Of a DNA stretch of 64,000 bases, positions 1 through 12,727 are shown piece after piece. The notes below the pieces were generated by a model. It searched no databases, was not told the DNA's origin, and saw only the letters and a list, made by a program, of their open reading frames with translations. Within the stretch, counting starts at the first letter, position 1, and each line of letters begins with the position of its first letter. A program made the position numbers and the translations under genes. Source of the stretch: Torreya grandis (lineage: Eukaryota > Streptophyta > Pinopsida > Cupressales > Taxaceae); NCBI GenBank assembly GCA_037957365.1, contig JARHVA010001173.1, positions 3,341,001 through 3,405,000 of the forward strand, read 5' to 3'.

Positions 1-1324
1 ACTTAGTGACATGTGATGAGTTTAGAGTGGGGAATTGTATACACATAATATTTCCAAACTTTTATCAAATAATGATGTTTTACATCTTGCAAGAACCCAT
101 TGAGACTTAATCTCTTTGAGTGCATGCCATAAGGGGTGCACCAGGAAAGGGGTGGGTAGACCATTGGTGATTCATAGGATTATTGTCCCTTTTTTCACTT
201 GTTATCTACACACTTGTCACCTAAAAACCTTATCCCTAAGCTATGAATCTTCTATCACATACTCTTTCAATATTTTTTCCACTTTCCATCCTTCTTTTTC
301 TCACCTTATGCCCCTTTTGATAGTCAATTGTACTAGGTCAATTGGGTCAACTTTATACATTTTTTAGCCTCTATTTACTATACTAGGTTGGCTGGGTCAA
401 CATTGTACATTTTTTAGCCTTTATTTACTATACTAGGTTGACTAGGTTGACCTTGTATAGTTTTGGGTGAAATTCATTTAGGGTCTAGGTTGGCTCTTGG
501 CTGACCTAGCTTGTGACCTAGTGAATTATTGTCCAAAATTATGTTAGGTTGATCAAGTCGGCCCTATCAGTTAAATTTTTTAGAAGGGCCTAGGGTTAAA
601 TCTGATTATATACAAAATTATTTCATCATTATTTCATATGTAATCAAGAGTTATTATTCACTTGTGCTTCTTTACAATATGTTCTTCCATCATTCTACTT
701 GAGGAGTCTTAGCTTAGGGTTTATACTTAAATAATTTAGTATTATGGAGAAGTCTTAGATTCTTTAGACTTTCTTAGTGATCCTTACAAACCACAACAAC
801 CTCTTTCAAAGCCATTTTTAGATTTAAAGGAGAGATTGAGTCTCCACAGGTTCATCATTTAAGTAAATATTCTTTAACTTTGCTCCTCTCTTTAGTAGAT
901 AAAAGTAACATAAGTATTGGCTTTGAATAATATTAATCTTATTATTCCATGTATTAGGGTCTTGCTCATACATAGCTTAATTTAGATTATTCTATACATT
1001 TTTTTATTGTTTACTAACCCCTCATATTGTGCCACAAGCTTTGGTGAACACTAGATTAGATTTGATTTTATTATTATCAATTTTTTGAGATATCAAACAC
1101 AGGACTCCCTTAGGGTTATTGCATTATTATGCTTGATTGGAGGCTTTGGAACCCTCACTAGCATAGTGTAATATGGTAAGATATCCCATAATCAGGTCTA
1201 GCAAATACCCATATTGGTCATGTTTTTGCTTAATAAATGTGTCCCCAATCAGAAGTGTATGGTACGATCTATCTTCTTTGAGTTAGGATTGATTTATAGA
1301 CATGATCAATTTTTGATTACATAT
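1..1324 (+). mobile_element. 3' LTR (35-1324) and last internal bases of an E4-family element entering from the left edge
   Basis: Bases 35-1324 are collinear with the two LTRs at 47899-49083 and 53414-54599: the same TGTATA(T/C)(A/G)C start, the same GAACCC(A/G)T(T/C)GAG block near 95, the same tract around 690-720 and the same GATTTATAGA tail. The 34 bases before it match the bases before the 53414 LTR (TGATGAG followed by a G-run), the expected polypurine-tract position, so this is a 3' LTR whose body lies left of the window. The right boundary (about 1324) is set by alignment to the other LTRs and is uncertain by some 10 bp. No target duplication can be tested because the 5' LTR is outside. 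Confidence 0.8.
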
Positions 1325-2228
1325 ATTTTGCATATGAATAATGATATTATACAACTGGTGATTAATTGATAGATTGTAAATATGGTATTTTTATGCAGTG
1401 ACATAATTGTATAGACACATGTAGCTATGATTTGTTCAATGTTTCAGTGCCAAGTGTCACACATGATGAAGAATAACATGCCTTATAGCTTGCATATTAT
1501 AATTTAATGGAATTTGAAGTGTCACATGATGATGATGGTTATTTGAGAGATGTAAGAGGGAATTACTCCAAATTTGTAATGGTTTATTATTTACATGCCT
1601 ATATGATATATACTTATGTTAATGAAGTTATCTAGTATGTTATATATTAGTTTTAAAGTTTTTTAGAGAATTAAAATAAGGATTAATTATGCAAAGACTC
1701 CAAACTATCAATATTTTTAAGAGGAACCAAACTAGAGAGAACCAAATTAGGTTCAAGCAAAGATTTATGTTAAATTATAAATATGAGAGTGAGATAGGTT
1801 ATAACAAATCTATGGATATATTTTTGTAATAATGCAAGTAGATTTTAACTAAAAAATTAAACTCTATTTGGGTGGGTGATGGTTGTTATTCATATATTAA
1901 CTTAATAAAATTAATGTTTATTTAATTATATTTATACATGTAGGGTTATGAGTCACTCCATTTATTTTTAGTTAATGGGTTACATGATCTAATATTATCC
2001 TTCATTAGACCCTCTATCTGTGACTTCATCAATTTGTATCATATGAGGATTTATTATTTGTGAAGTGAGTGTGTGGTAATATTGTTTAATTGAGTTGCAT
2101 GTTGTGTCTTATAAAGTGACCTATGTTTTTTACATTTTCAAGTGAGGGTAGAAGGCTAGTAAAGACACCTTCTAAGAAGTGATGTGTTAGGTATAATATG
2201 TAAATGTATTTTTAAGTGTGAAGAAAAC
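1325..2228. other. Unassigned AT-rich stretch upstream of the G gag remnant
   Basis: No coding frame, RNA gene or repeat matching the rest of the window was recognised. Its position directly before the degenerate gag of element G suggests it is G's 5' leader and possibly part of its 5' LTR. I could not find a matching copy near 56.4-58.5 kb, nor a convincing tRNA-primer site, so this is inference from position only. Confidence 0.3.
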
Positions 2229-2373
2229 ATGGCACACATAGTTCTCATTAGTAGAGAACCTATAACACCAAGATTTGAATAATTAGATGAGTTGATGAGA
2301 AGAAAGTATTCTTATTTGGAGGTTAAGGAGACCACATAATGCATAGAAGTTGTGAGGGATGAATGAAGTGAAA

Positions 2374-2442
<69 letters not shown>

Positions 2443-3345
2443 GTGCCTAAGGTTTAGGTGGAGGAACTCATATATGAACTAAAATATATATTCTTGAAAA
2501 TCATTATGGGAATGAACAATAAACTATCATTGCAAACCTGTAGCTGTTTTGGGAGCTTTTATCCTAAAGAATTCATTGATAGGATTAGTAAACTAGATAA
2601 ATATTTTGAGAATGAGAAGATGTATAATCTAAATAGAGTGAATTTATCTTGCATAAAATTTAAGGGGAATATATCCTTATTTTAGGAATATGTGGAGAAA
2701 AAAATAATTCAAAGAGGTAAAGACTAGAGAAAAAATTGGGATAGACTAGTCACAAAGCTTAAGAGTTAGTTTTTTCCTTATGATTCCTAATCATGTTTAT
2801 TCCAAAAAATAAAAAATCATAAGATAAAATGGAGATGGTGTAAATAATTACATGTAATAATTTCACAGGCTCACTACTTGAATAGGTCTTGTTTAAGTTA
2901 ACACTAAGAAGATCTCAAGGTACATGAATTAATTATGCATTTCCATATAGTATTTGTTTGGTATGATGTGAATGTTTTTGATTGAATAAGCCTATAAATA
3001 CACACTAGATGTTGAGGATAATTTTTGTCTAAGACAACAAGGCAAAACATGAATAAAATGAAGGTTATCACATTAATAAATAAAATGAATTTGTGATAAA
3101 GTTCACTATGCACAAAAATGAGAATCAAGTAATTAACAAAATAACAATATTATTCAAAGGGGAAGAGGATATTACACTAGAGGTAGAGGATCCTATGGAT
3201 GGGTTAGAGGAAAAGGATTCATGGTTACATGTTGTAGATGTTCTAAAATAGGGCATAGAGGCTTTGAGTTCCCATATGTGCATAATGATAGAATTAGGAT
3301 AAATAATATGAATGCACATATTGCACAAGTGAATGAGGAATTTTT
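2229..3345 (+). pseudogene. gag: Degenerate Ty3/gypsy gag of element G
   Basis: This is the capsid/nucleocapsid region of a non-Tat Ty3/gypsy element. A plausible start is the ATG at 2229 (MAHIVLISREP). The best piece, 2458-2685, has the family pattern YPKEFIDRISKLDKYFENEK followed by an RVNLSCIKFKG-like stretch, as in the retrotransposon gag domain where a hydrophobic Trp-rich motif follows. Around 3226-3270 a zinc knuckle reads CCRCSKIGHRGFEF, so C-x2-C-x4-H is kept but the last Cys is now Phe. Several stops and frame changes and an (AAT)n expansion at 2377-2438 interrupt it. It continues into protease at 3499. Non-functional. Confidence 0.8.
2377..2438 (+). repeat. (AAT)n microsatellite, about 20 units
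   Basis: Uninterrupted AAT/TAA trinucleotide run inside the decayed gag region of G. The clean repeat suggests expansion after the element died, and it is likely length-polymorphic. Confidence 0.95.
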
Positions 3346-3498
3346 TTCATTAGTTAATTATACAAAGGTAAGTCAAAATTTGGATAAAATATCACAATGA
3401 AGAGGGTAATATTGATACTAGAAAAATAGGAAAATGTTCCCACATAGAGGAAATATATTCTTATATAAGTTTATAAGTCTAGAACTCTAAGTGTTGAA

Positions 3499-3617
3499 AA
3501 TTATTTGTTGATAGTGGTAGAAATAATAATATTATTTCTAAGTAAATGGTAAAAAATATTTATTTGAATTATATTATGCATATAAATCCCTATGAGGTAT
3601 ATTTGTTTTTGAAGAAA
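3499..3617 (+). pseudogene. Protease of element G, first half, cut by E1
   Basis: The frame reads LFVDSGRNNNIISK, then a stop, then MVKNIYLNYIMHINPYEV. This is the aspartic protease active-site region of Ty3/gypsy (normally a DSG(A/S)xxNFIS motif followed by a conserved HPYKV-like stretch). Homology stops at 3617, where the E1 LTR begins, and the rest of the protease resumes at about 47202 on the other side of E1. The Ser/Thr after DSG is gone and stops are present, so it is dead. Confidence 0.8.
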
Positions 3618-6014
3618 TGATGCAAAATAATATGAGAATAACCTCATTCATTCATCTTGGGATCTGATCTTGATCACTGATCTCAAATTACAAATGCCAT
3701 GCTTTGTTCTTGATCTTCAATCTTCCAATAGTATTTCAAATTATCACTAGGCTTGATATCATTATCATGCATGAACCTATTCACTAAGCACCTCTAAATC
3801 ATTTCTTTAGTATCCTTATATCCTTCATAAACCTCATACTCATCCACTCATCTCATTCCATTCATTTTCACATCTCCTTTCATTCACTCACTCACTAAAT
3901 TCATTAGGCTATTAGTTCCTCAAGACTCAAACACCTCAATTCTTGATTTAGGTTCCTTGAATGTAACTCTTCATGATAGATGATCTCTACTAGGCATAAC
4001 ATACCTATCACATCTCATTATAACCCCTTAATCACTCTTAACATCCACTTACACACCTCAAGCTTAATAATGAGACTAATTCCTTATAGTGTCTTTCTAT
4101 ACAAACCTTTGTATAAAGGAATTTACACAAATCACCTTGGAAATATAGTAATATATTTTATTAACCTTTATCCTTTTGTAACTCTATGCACAATTTCAAA
4201 AATTGGCAATCCATGGTGATGTACTTACTAGCTTAAACCATCCTACAATTAGGTCTTCTTAGGTCTTCAACCCTCTAACTCTAAGTTTTGTGTCTCCTAA
4301 ATTCAAAACATGACAAATCCACTAAAAACCTTTTGATTCACTTTTAGGTCACCATTCCCAAGATTCATACAAAATTTTAGATCCCAATTCCTTTTCTAGC
4401 TACCAAAACATATATTTGGTCAAGAAACCCTATGTAGGGTCTGTATACAAGCCAAGGAGGAATCATAAAGGTTTTCATGCATATAAAAGGGGTTTCAACA
4501 TTAAAATTGGATTAATCAAGATTTTATAATCAAAAAACACTCAAACACATTGGATTTAAGCTTTCCAAGGTCACACATATGCTAGAATTCTCTTTTGTAA
4601 ACTTGATTATGCACAAAAATGACAACCTACAGGACTGAGACACCATAGAATGAAGTATAAATCAATTATTTCTCTCTATATTATATCTCAAGACCTTGAA
4701 AATCTTACATTAACCTATGCATACTTGGATATAAAATGGTTTTACCTCTCCTTTTCAATGTGACTGTCTATCTCAAGATAGGGTACAGGTAGATTCATGA
4801 GGTTTTAATGATTGTAGGCTATTTTAAACCTTTCACATTAGGCTTAGGAATTAAAAATATATATATATAAATTCAATGATATAATTCATTGCTAATTTAA
4901 TAACTTAAATATCTTGATAAGATTTAAAACACATTATACTCCTAATATGTCAATAGTGACACACACAAAATTCCAAAGGACCTAGTTCTCTTTTCTTTTG
5001 GTTTATCACTTTAGTATGCAAGGAATGACACCATAATAAATTTATTGATGCATATATAAATTTAATATAATCACACCATGTTTATACGTGCATTTATCAT
5101 CCTTTAAAGCCTTCAAAACCAATCATTTACTTTACTATCTCAGACATACAATAAGATTTTAGGGTTGAGAGAGTTCTTTCTTGAGTTCTCTTACTTCTAA
5201 CACCATAAATGGACATATTGAAGGTTTACATAGTTAATATACTTATTTATATTTAAAATATAACTATTTTCATATATCAACAAACTTCCATGTGGTTCAA
5301 GTTTCTTCTTTCTAACCACAACCTCACTTTCTTTTTGGACTATCACCCTACATTCCTTGATTAATACCTATAAAAACATAAAGAGAGCTCTATCTATAGC
5401 TTCAAGAGCATACTATAGGTAACATATAACCAAAAAAAATACATATAAATTTCATGGGAGAGTAAACATACACAAACAACTCTTCTTTATTAATATGAAC
5501 CACCAACATTTACATATGTAGTCGATTATTGGACTCTACCGTTCTTCTTGAAGACTGCACATTCTTATTTTCTGTACTCCTTCGCTCTCATATTCAGATC
5601 TTTCTCTCCATCCTCATAATATTCTATATTTATCTTATACTCTCTCCTAATCTCATGAAACAACTCCTATTTTTCATGCAACATCTACATTGGATTTTGG
5701 TGGTTACAAACAAAACTCTTCCACCACCTTTTTTAATGACATGACACTTACATGTAGTCACTACATATGGCATTTTAAGACTAAATCAAAAATTACCTAT
5801 CCTTTTTTTCATCTCATTAGACTTATATGACCCCTTAATGCTTGGGTCTTAAATTTAAGATTTTAAATTACAATTTTGGAGGGAAAAACTCCAACACACA
5901 TTATAAACCATCTCATGACTTTCTAAGACCGCTGTGACTTATAATGGACCTCCTAGCATATATTAGAGTCTTCATGACTACAATTTTATTAAGTGGCTAG
6001 ATTCTCCTACATCA
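3618..6014 (-). repeat. E1 3' LTR (left copy)
   Basis: Collinear along its length with 44887-47145, roughly 85-90% identical by eye with small indels. It starts TGATG and ends CATCA, a perfect 5-bp terminal inverted repeat. The outside base context AGAAA matches AGGAA beyond the other copy. Small ORFs inside (for example 3980-4219 and 5529-5744) are chance ORFs within LTR sequence. Confidence 0.9.
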
Positions 6015-6162
6015 TACTCCACAAGAGGGAGAAAATTTAGTGTCAACACAACATTATTCTTTCTCTTTTTCCAATTGTTCTTCATTAATCTTTCTTTTTT
6101 GACTTCCTCTTTGCTTTTCGCATATTTACCTTTCTCATTTCTATCTCACTTGGTCTTCATCA
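6015..6162 (-). other. E1 3' untranslated end
   Basis: Between the stop codon of the E1 ORF (6163-6165 on the minus strand) and the 3' LTR. On the minus strand the last bases before the LTR read CTTGTGGAGTA, a weak purine-rich stretch where the polypurine tract should be. Confidence 0.5.
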
Positions 6163-6404
6163 TTATATTATTGTAAGTAACCATGCTTCCATTTCATTTT
6201 TAGTCAAGTCATGGTTCTCATACTCTTCTTCACCCTTTTCTTTAGCTGCACCTATATAAACATCATCATTCATGTGCATTGTATGAATGTCATGAGGCCA
6301 AAATACCTCTCCACCAGCTCCTTGAGTGTGTATGCTTCCATTGAGATTGATTTTATTTGTATTTATCTTCATATTATCTTGTTTATCTTCTTTAACCAAC
6401 TTAC
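6163..6404 (-). pseudogene. C-terminal 80 codons of the E1 ORF, separated by E2
   Basis: Open minus-strand frame beginning in the CTTAC duplication and reading KLVKEDKQDNMK, then an acidic C-terminal segment ending with KNEMEAWLLTII and a stop. It continues the frame that leaves off at 42460 on the far side of E2: with E2 and one CTTAC copy removed the frame is kept without a shift. Function unknown. Confidence 0.75.
6400..6404. repeat. Target site duplication of E2, left copy (CTTAC)
   Basis: CTTAC directly precedes the 5' LTR of E2 and recurs at 42455-42459 directly after its 3' LTR. An exact 5-bp duplication at both LTR boundaries. Confidence 0.9.
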
Positions 6405-7196
6405 TGTATGCACTAAATTATGCCCACCCTACTAATTATACTAATTTCTTGTTAATTTAGTTTAATTACTATATTTCCCAGCTAAATTAACTACTAGACT
6501 AATAACACACATCCCATTCCTATATCCCATAAACCTTTAACCCATCCTAAAATCAATTAATCTCCCCATTAGACCTCTAAAAGAGACTATTACCTACTAA
6601 CTTACTCCCTAAACCAAATTGACAATTTAAAATTCATATTAATTCACCTACCACCCTAGCCATTACTATATCCCTATGATCCTTAAACCTTATTAATTCC
6701 CCTCTAATCCCCTTATTTACCCATAAAATAATTTATAAGTCTCTAGAACTATAGAAGCTTCTTTAAGACTATAGAAGTCTCTAAACTGGAGACTTCTAAA
6801 TAATTTTATAGTCCCCTAAAATCTCCTCCATTTTTCTGTAAAAGGCCATGTTTGGGCCATGGCCATTTTTTTTGAAAAAATATAAGACATCAATCCATCA
6901 TATTTATACTCTCATTGTATCCATAACATCATTATAGCACTCATCCAAGCCATTATCCACTTCACAAAACCTTTGGAAGCCATTGTCAAGTTCATCAAAC
7001 AATCCAACAATTCAAATTTTGGACATCAAATCATTCAAGTGTAAATACTGTAATGGAGGCATAAAGAGGTAAAAAATATGGTAAACATGTTCTATTTTTT
7101 TATTTTCCTCTTTTATCCATTTCTATTGGCGTCATTAAGTTTTAGGTTTTATTGCTAATTTTGGTAATATTGCTTGAATCTAAAATTTGGTACACA
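6405..7196 (+). repeat. E2 5' LTR
   Basis: Begins TGTATGCACTAAATTATG and ends AAAATTTGGTACACA, an imperfect terminal inverted repeat. Collinear with 41644-42454, including the shared CCATGGCC block near 6855/42103 and the AATCATTCAAGTGTA block near 7030/42290. Confidence 0.92.
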
Positions 7197-7197
7197 T

Positions 7198-7217
7198 TTT
7201 AGCAACCGCGGTGGGAA
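7198..7217 (+). promoter_or_regulatory. Probable primer binding site of E2
   Basis: Immediately inside the 5' LTR the sequence reads TTTAGCAACCGCGGTGGGAA. It resembles, with several differences, the TTTGGCGACTCC...TGGGGA tRNA-primer site I recall for Tat/Ogre-type elements. Position is right; identity of the tRNA is inferred and should be checked by alignment. Confidence 0.5.
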
Positions 7218-8583
7218 TAACTTCCATTAATTAACCTAATAGAATTGCTAGAAGTGATTTGAGTGATTGTAGGACCAATTAGATGTTAATATGAGACTTA
7301 ATTTTCAATTTTTGACACATACAGGTAAATCATGACTTTGCACTGATATTCATGGTATTACAGTTATGAATTTGTAGACTCTAGTAGTGATATTATTATT
7401 TATCCACTAATAATTAGGGTTATTATAGGGTTTTATTCTTTGACAAAACCATGAATTTGATAGTCATGATTTTTTACTGCTAGTCATGCTATTGTAGGTT
7501 GCAGTAGTGATATTGCTAAAACTAATAGTTGGGGTTAGGTTATAATCTATTTATACTAACCCTCCCTTTTTATAGGTAGCCTATCTATTTGTGTTGTTTT
7601 TGTGTGTAGGCCAAGAAGGGGATTCACATAAAACCTATCTATTAATAAATTTTCAATAAAACCACAATGTTGATAGCTATTATATTGAACTGGTAATCGC
7701 ATGATTGTAAGTTTCAGTTACAATATTGTCAAACATCATAGTTAGGGGAGTCTATCATCTATTTTATTTCTAACACCCCCTTTATAGATATCTACTTGTT
7801 TGTTTCATATTTATATGAGTAGGATAGAGAAAGGATTAACCCAACATCCAATTGTGTGAATAAGTTTGACAAAACCATGACTTCTTCAGTTGTGATACTG
7901 ATTTGGTAATCATGGTATTGTCAATGATAGTAGTGATATTGTCTTTCCTCTTAAAACTGGTACAAATCTAACCTCTTTTATTTTTTGTATCACCCACAAC
8001 AACATCTCAAGTTCTAAAAAACAAGGTTATAAGGTCATTAAGTTAAGATAAGATTGATTTTGTCAAAGATTTTAACCATTTCTCAAATTTAGTATTTTCA
8101 CTTAAACCCTAGTTACCTATAGAAAGACCCTTACAAAGTATTGTTTCTATGTTTAGAAACCATAGGGGGAAGGAAGAAGACAAGAAAACATTTTAGACTC
8201 CACCACACAAGCTATTTTGACTTCTTTGATAAAAATGTAACTTTAGCAGTTGCAATTTTGTCATGCAAATCATGAAATTGTTACTTGTAGTCATGGCTTT
8301 CTATATATTTAGTCAAAGGAATAACTTAGGATAGATGATAATAGACTTGATTTATAGACTCTAAAATGTATTTTAATAATTTTGTTTAGTAGTATGGGAT
8401 TATATTCAAGAAAATTTTATCACAAAATTGTATATTTATATCAACCTTGTAATTATTTTTAATTCGATAGAAGACTTACATAGTTACCTTAGGACATATT
8501 TTATTTTCCTACTATTTTCTACAATATCACAGACTACATTCTATCAATAGTTTCAATTTTTTTAATTTGAGTAGTGATATTGA
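7218..8583 (+). other. E2 5' leader with degenerate repeats
   Basis: No coding frame. Diverged copies of a motif pair recur: AGTAGTGATATT at about 7383, 7503, 7930 and 8571, each preceded within about 100 bp by CATGA or CATGGTATTG-like words and often by GACAAAACCATGA (7442, 7863). This is an old, diverged tandem repeat. A related sequence in inverse orientation lies at 40392-40640 in the 3' region. Confidence 0.5.
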
Positions 8584-10086
8584 TAGATAGTCATGGTTTT
8601 GTTTACTAATCATAGTGATTTTATAACCTCTTTCAAAGTCATTACTTATGACTTGCAATTTTATTCAACTAGTTGTGGTATTATACATTATGGTTATAGT
8701 TTTGCTTTGTGCATTGATAATTATGTAGGGACTTGTAGGATTGCAAAAATTTAAATTTAAAAACCATTTTTTTGATGGACCCTTCAAGATTTTGGTACCC
8801 CAATTATATATCTAATCTTTTTGCTTGTAGGAAGGGGTGCCTTTCTAGTTTTTTGCCCTAGTTTTTCAATGTATTTTGATATATTATCATATTTTTATTG
8901 TATGTATCTTTTAAAAATCATTTTTTGTATATATTTATGTGTGTGTTTGTTAAATTATAAATGATTATTGTATCATGCCCCTCACACAGGTAATTAAATT
9001 GGTTAATTAATGATATCATGTGTTTACTTGATTGTTAAACCCCCCTCTAGGATAACACATGATGTGGAATTTATCCCCATGTTTTAACACCACGTGCTAA
9101 CTAAACTCTATGTTCTGGTGGAGTCTAAAAATTAGGACAACTATCATTGTATGTCTAAGTAGAATTCCTTGTAGAAGGTTTCATGGAGTGAGGGGTGATC
9201 AGGATCCAAGACACATGATTATTAGATAACATCCTACATAGACTTGAGCCCTAATGTACCTTTGTTTATATCAGAGATGCATCTAGAACCTTTTATGTAT
9301 ACCTAGATTAGGGGACTATAGCTATAATAGGTGTATTTTTACAGGAGTCAGTATCAATTTTGAAGTATTTACGAGTGCGAGTGGGGTTTAGAGGGTTTTG
9401 TTGATACCATAACAAGTCACTAACCTATAACCTCACTTGTGAAGTCATTGGATGGTGCAAGAATTTGGTTACACAACCATTATAATTGACTAATATAAGA
9501 TTATATTTATGTATGTTGTTTGAGTGTTGTGATTAGATCAATATTATTTGTGAGTTGAGTCATCCATACCCATATTTTGTGTAATACCTTAGAGCCCTCT
9601 AGGTTAACACTCATCATCTAGTCATCATATCATAACCTAATTTATCATCCTCCATCATTCACCCATCTTATTGATCATTCATCCCCATTTAACATTCTAT
9701 TGTTTACACCTAGTATCCATATAGTACCCATCCTTTTGATTGATATCCATTTCATACCTTGGCCATTATATTTTTTTCATCATTATATGACATCCTAGTA
9801 CTCATATCATTAACCTATATATACTAGTTATTCACCTCCCATTAATCCTTTCTCCTCCACACCCAACATCCATATAGTATTCATCTTGGATACCCATTTT
9901 CTATATCTCCCCCATCCCATATCCATTTTCATATTACCCTTGACAACTATATTTGGTACCTATAATCATCCTATCATCTCATATTCACACCATATAGTCC
10001 ATCTTCTACATCCATTATCTACTAATCCATCCAATTTATACTATAACGTCTTCATATAGTAATATCCCCCTTTCATAACTAGCTTG
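8584..10086 (+). repeat. First unit of a 1,503-bp tandem duplication in the E2 leader
   Basis: Starts TAGATAGTCATGG and is followed at a constant offset of 1,503 bp by a second copy. I counted about a dozen single-base differences by eye, so near 99% identity. Contents are non-coding: a pyrimidine/ATCC-rich 3' half and AT-rich 5' half. Confidence 0.95.
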
Positions 10087-11591
10087 TAGATAGTCATGGT
10101 TTTGTTTACTAATCATAGTGATTTTATAACCTCTTGCAAAGTCATTACTTATGACTTGCAATTTTATTCAACTAGTTGTGGTATTATACATTATGGTTAT
10201 AGTTTTGCTTTGTGCATTGATAATTATGTAGGGACTTGTAGGATTGCAAAAATTTAAATTAAAAAACCATTTTTCTGATGGACCCTTCAAGATTTTGGTA
10301 CCCCAATTATATATCTAATCTTTTTGCTTGTAGGAAGGGGTGCCTTTCTAGTTTTTTGACCTAGTTTTTCAATGTATTTTGATATATTATCATATTTTTA
10401 TTGTATGTATCTTTTAAAAATCATTTTTTGTATATATTTATGTGTGTGTTTGTTAAATTATAAATGATTATTGTATCATGCCCCTCACACAGGTAATTAA
10501 ATTGGTTAATTAATGATATCATGTGTTTACTTGATTGTTAAACCCCCCTCTAGGATAACACATGATGTGGAATTTATCCCCATGTTTTAACACCACGTGA
10601 TAACTAAACTCTATGTTCTGGTGGAGTCTAAAAATTAGGACAACTATCATTGTATGTCTAAGTAGAATTCCTTGTAGAAGGTTTCATGGAGTGAGGGGTG
10701 ATCAGGATCCAAGACACATGATTATTAGATAACATCCTACATAGACTTGAGCCCTAATTTACCTTTGTTTATATCAAAGATGCATCTAGAACCTTTTATG
10801 TATACCTAGATTAGGGGACTATAGCTATAATAGGTGTATTTTTACAGGAGTCAGTATCAATTTTGAAGTATTTACGAGTGCGAGTGGGGTTTAGAGGGTT
10901 TTGTTGATACCATAACAAGTCACTAATCTATAACCTCACTTGTGAAGTCATTGGATGGTGCAAGAATTTGGTTACACAACCATTATAATTGACTAATATA
11001 AGATTATATTTATGTATGTTGTTTGAGTGTTGTGATTAGATCAATATTATTTGTGAGTTGAGTCATCCATACCCATATATTGTGTAATACCTTAGAGCCC
11101 TCTAGGTTAACACTCATCATCTTGTCATCATATCATAACCTAATTTATCATCCTCCATCATTCACCCATCTTATTGATCATTCATCCCCATTTAACATTC
11201 TATTGTTTACACCTAGTATCCATATAGTACCCATCCTTTTGATTGATATCCATTTCATACCTTGGCCATTATATTTTTTTCATCATTATATGACATCCTA
11301 GTACTCATATCATTAACCTATATATACTAGTTATTCACCTCCCATTAATCCTTTCTCCTCCACACCCAACATCCATATAGTATTCATCTTGGATACCCAT
11401 TTTCTATATCTCCCCCATCCCATATCCATTTTCATATTACCCTTGACCACTATATTTGGTACCTATAATCATCCTATCATCTCATATTCACACCATATAG
11501 TCCATCTTCTACATCCATTATCTACTAATCCATCCAATTTATACTATAACGTCTTCATATAGTAATATCCCCCTTTCATAACTAGCTTGTA
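10087..11591 (+). repeat. Second unit of the 1,503-bp tandem duplication
   Basis: Direct head-to-tail copy of 8584-10086, ending at the shared AACTAGCTTGTA. The small ORF at 11080-11301 lies in this repeat with no family resemblance and is treated as chance. Confidence 0.95.
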
Positions 11592-12727
11592 TATAACATC
11601 CTATCTCTTATCCATTTGTGTGTTTTTACCAATTTTTATCTATCATACCACCTCATATTCATTTCATACTATCTTTAATGATTATATTTGTAATCTACAT
11701 TGAATCTATCATCTCATATTCACCCTATAATATCCATCTTCTATCTACTATCCATACTATCTATATTCATAGTATCCATCCCCTTTTCACATCTTTATTT
11801 TATACACTAGCTTGCATATACCATTCTATCTCTTATCCATTATTATATATCTGCTATCCATCCCATCTACATATTTAATACAATCATCACCCCTTTCACA
11901 TATTTATTTGTATAATATCTTATCCATTTGTATATCCATCTTTTTCACCAATTTTATTATACCTTTCTTTTGTGTATATATATTACCTATAGCTACTATT
12001 TATCCTATCATTATCAATATAGTATCTATCCCCATCACATTATCCAAATAACATCTAACTACTATCCACTTCACTTTATCTATACCACAACACATTTGAC
12101 AATAATAATCTTCCCTCTCACATCTTTTATTTAAGGATTAGTTTTCCCTCAATTTTGTGCACAACTCCTCTCAAGTTGTTGTCATCCTTATCCAATCCTA
12201 CATCTATCACTTATCTTGTTCATCTAATACACAACTTATTTCTCTCCTTATATATCATGCATCTCTCATCCTCGACCTATTTCATCCTCTTTAAATACTA
12301 GGTTTTATCTTGAAATTGAGATTCTATTGGTCACCCATCTTCCATGATTATCATTTGTCACTTGGACTTTGGATTATCACTATACTTAGACTCATAAAAC
12401 TCAAGTCTAGCACCCATCACCAATCCTCACCTTTATCAGGTACCTTTGTCATCTAACACCCATAAAAATTTCTCTTTAATAGTAGATAAAGATATTTGAC
12501 CTCATCACACTTATTTTAAGAGACTTTGTCTCTTGGTAATTCTTGGTCATCTTGTCCTCTTACATCATTATTTTTTGACCACTAGTATATTTTGTATTTA
12601 GACGGAGGTAGTATTTGAAGACTTCTATCTCATCCATCATATTTCATCACATCTATATTAAATAATGGATATTCATACTCAAGCCAAACTTAGGATTGGA
12701 TAGGCATCCAACTGATATAATCAACCA
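11592..12727 (+). other. E2 leader, pyrimidine-rich stretch before gag
   Basis: Long runs of CAT/ATCC/TTATCC words on the + strand give several overlapping ORFs (11618-12134) of low-complexity Ile/Tyr/His/Ser composition. They look like chance products of pyrimidine-rich DNA. No domain or RNA seen. Confidence 0.5.

Noticed and set aside
6211..6435. Plus-strand 74-codon ORF
   Set aside because: Antisense shadow of the E1 C-terminal segment; it also crosses the E2 LTR boundary.
11618..12134. Overlapping + strand ORFs of 68-86 codons
   Set aside because: Pyrimidine-rich low-complexity DNA gives long open frames on this strand by chance; no domain, and frames overlap each other.
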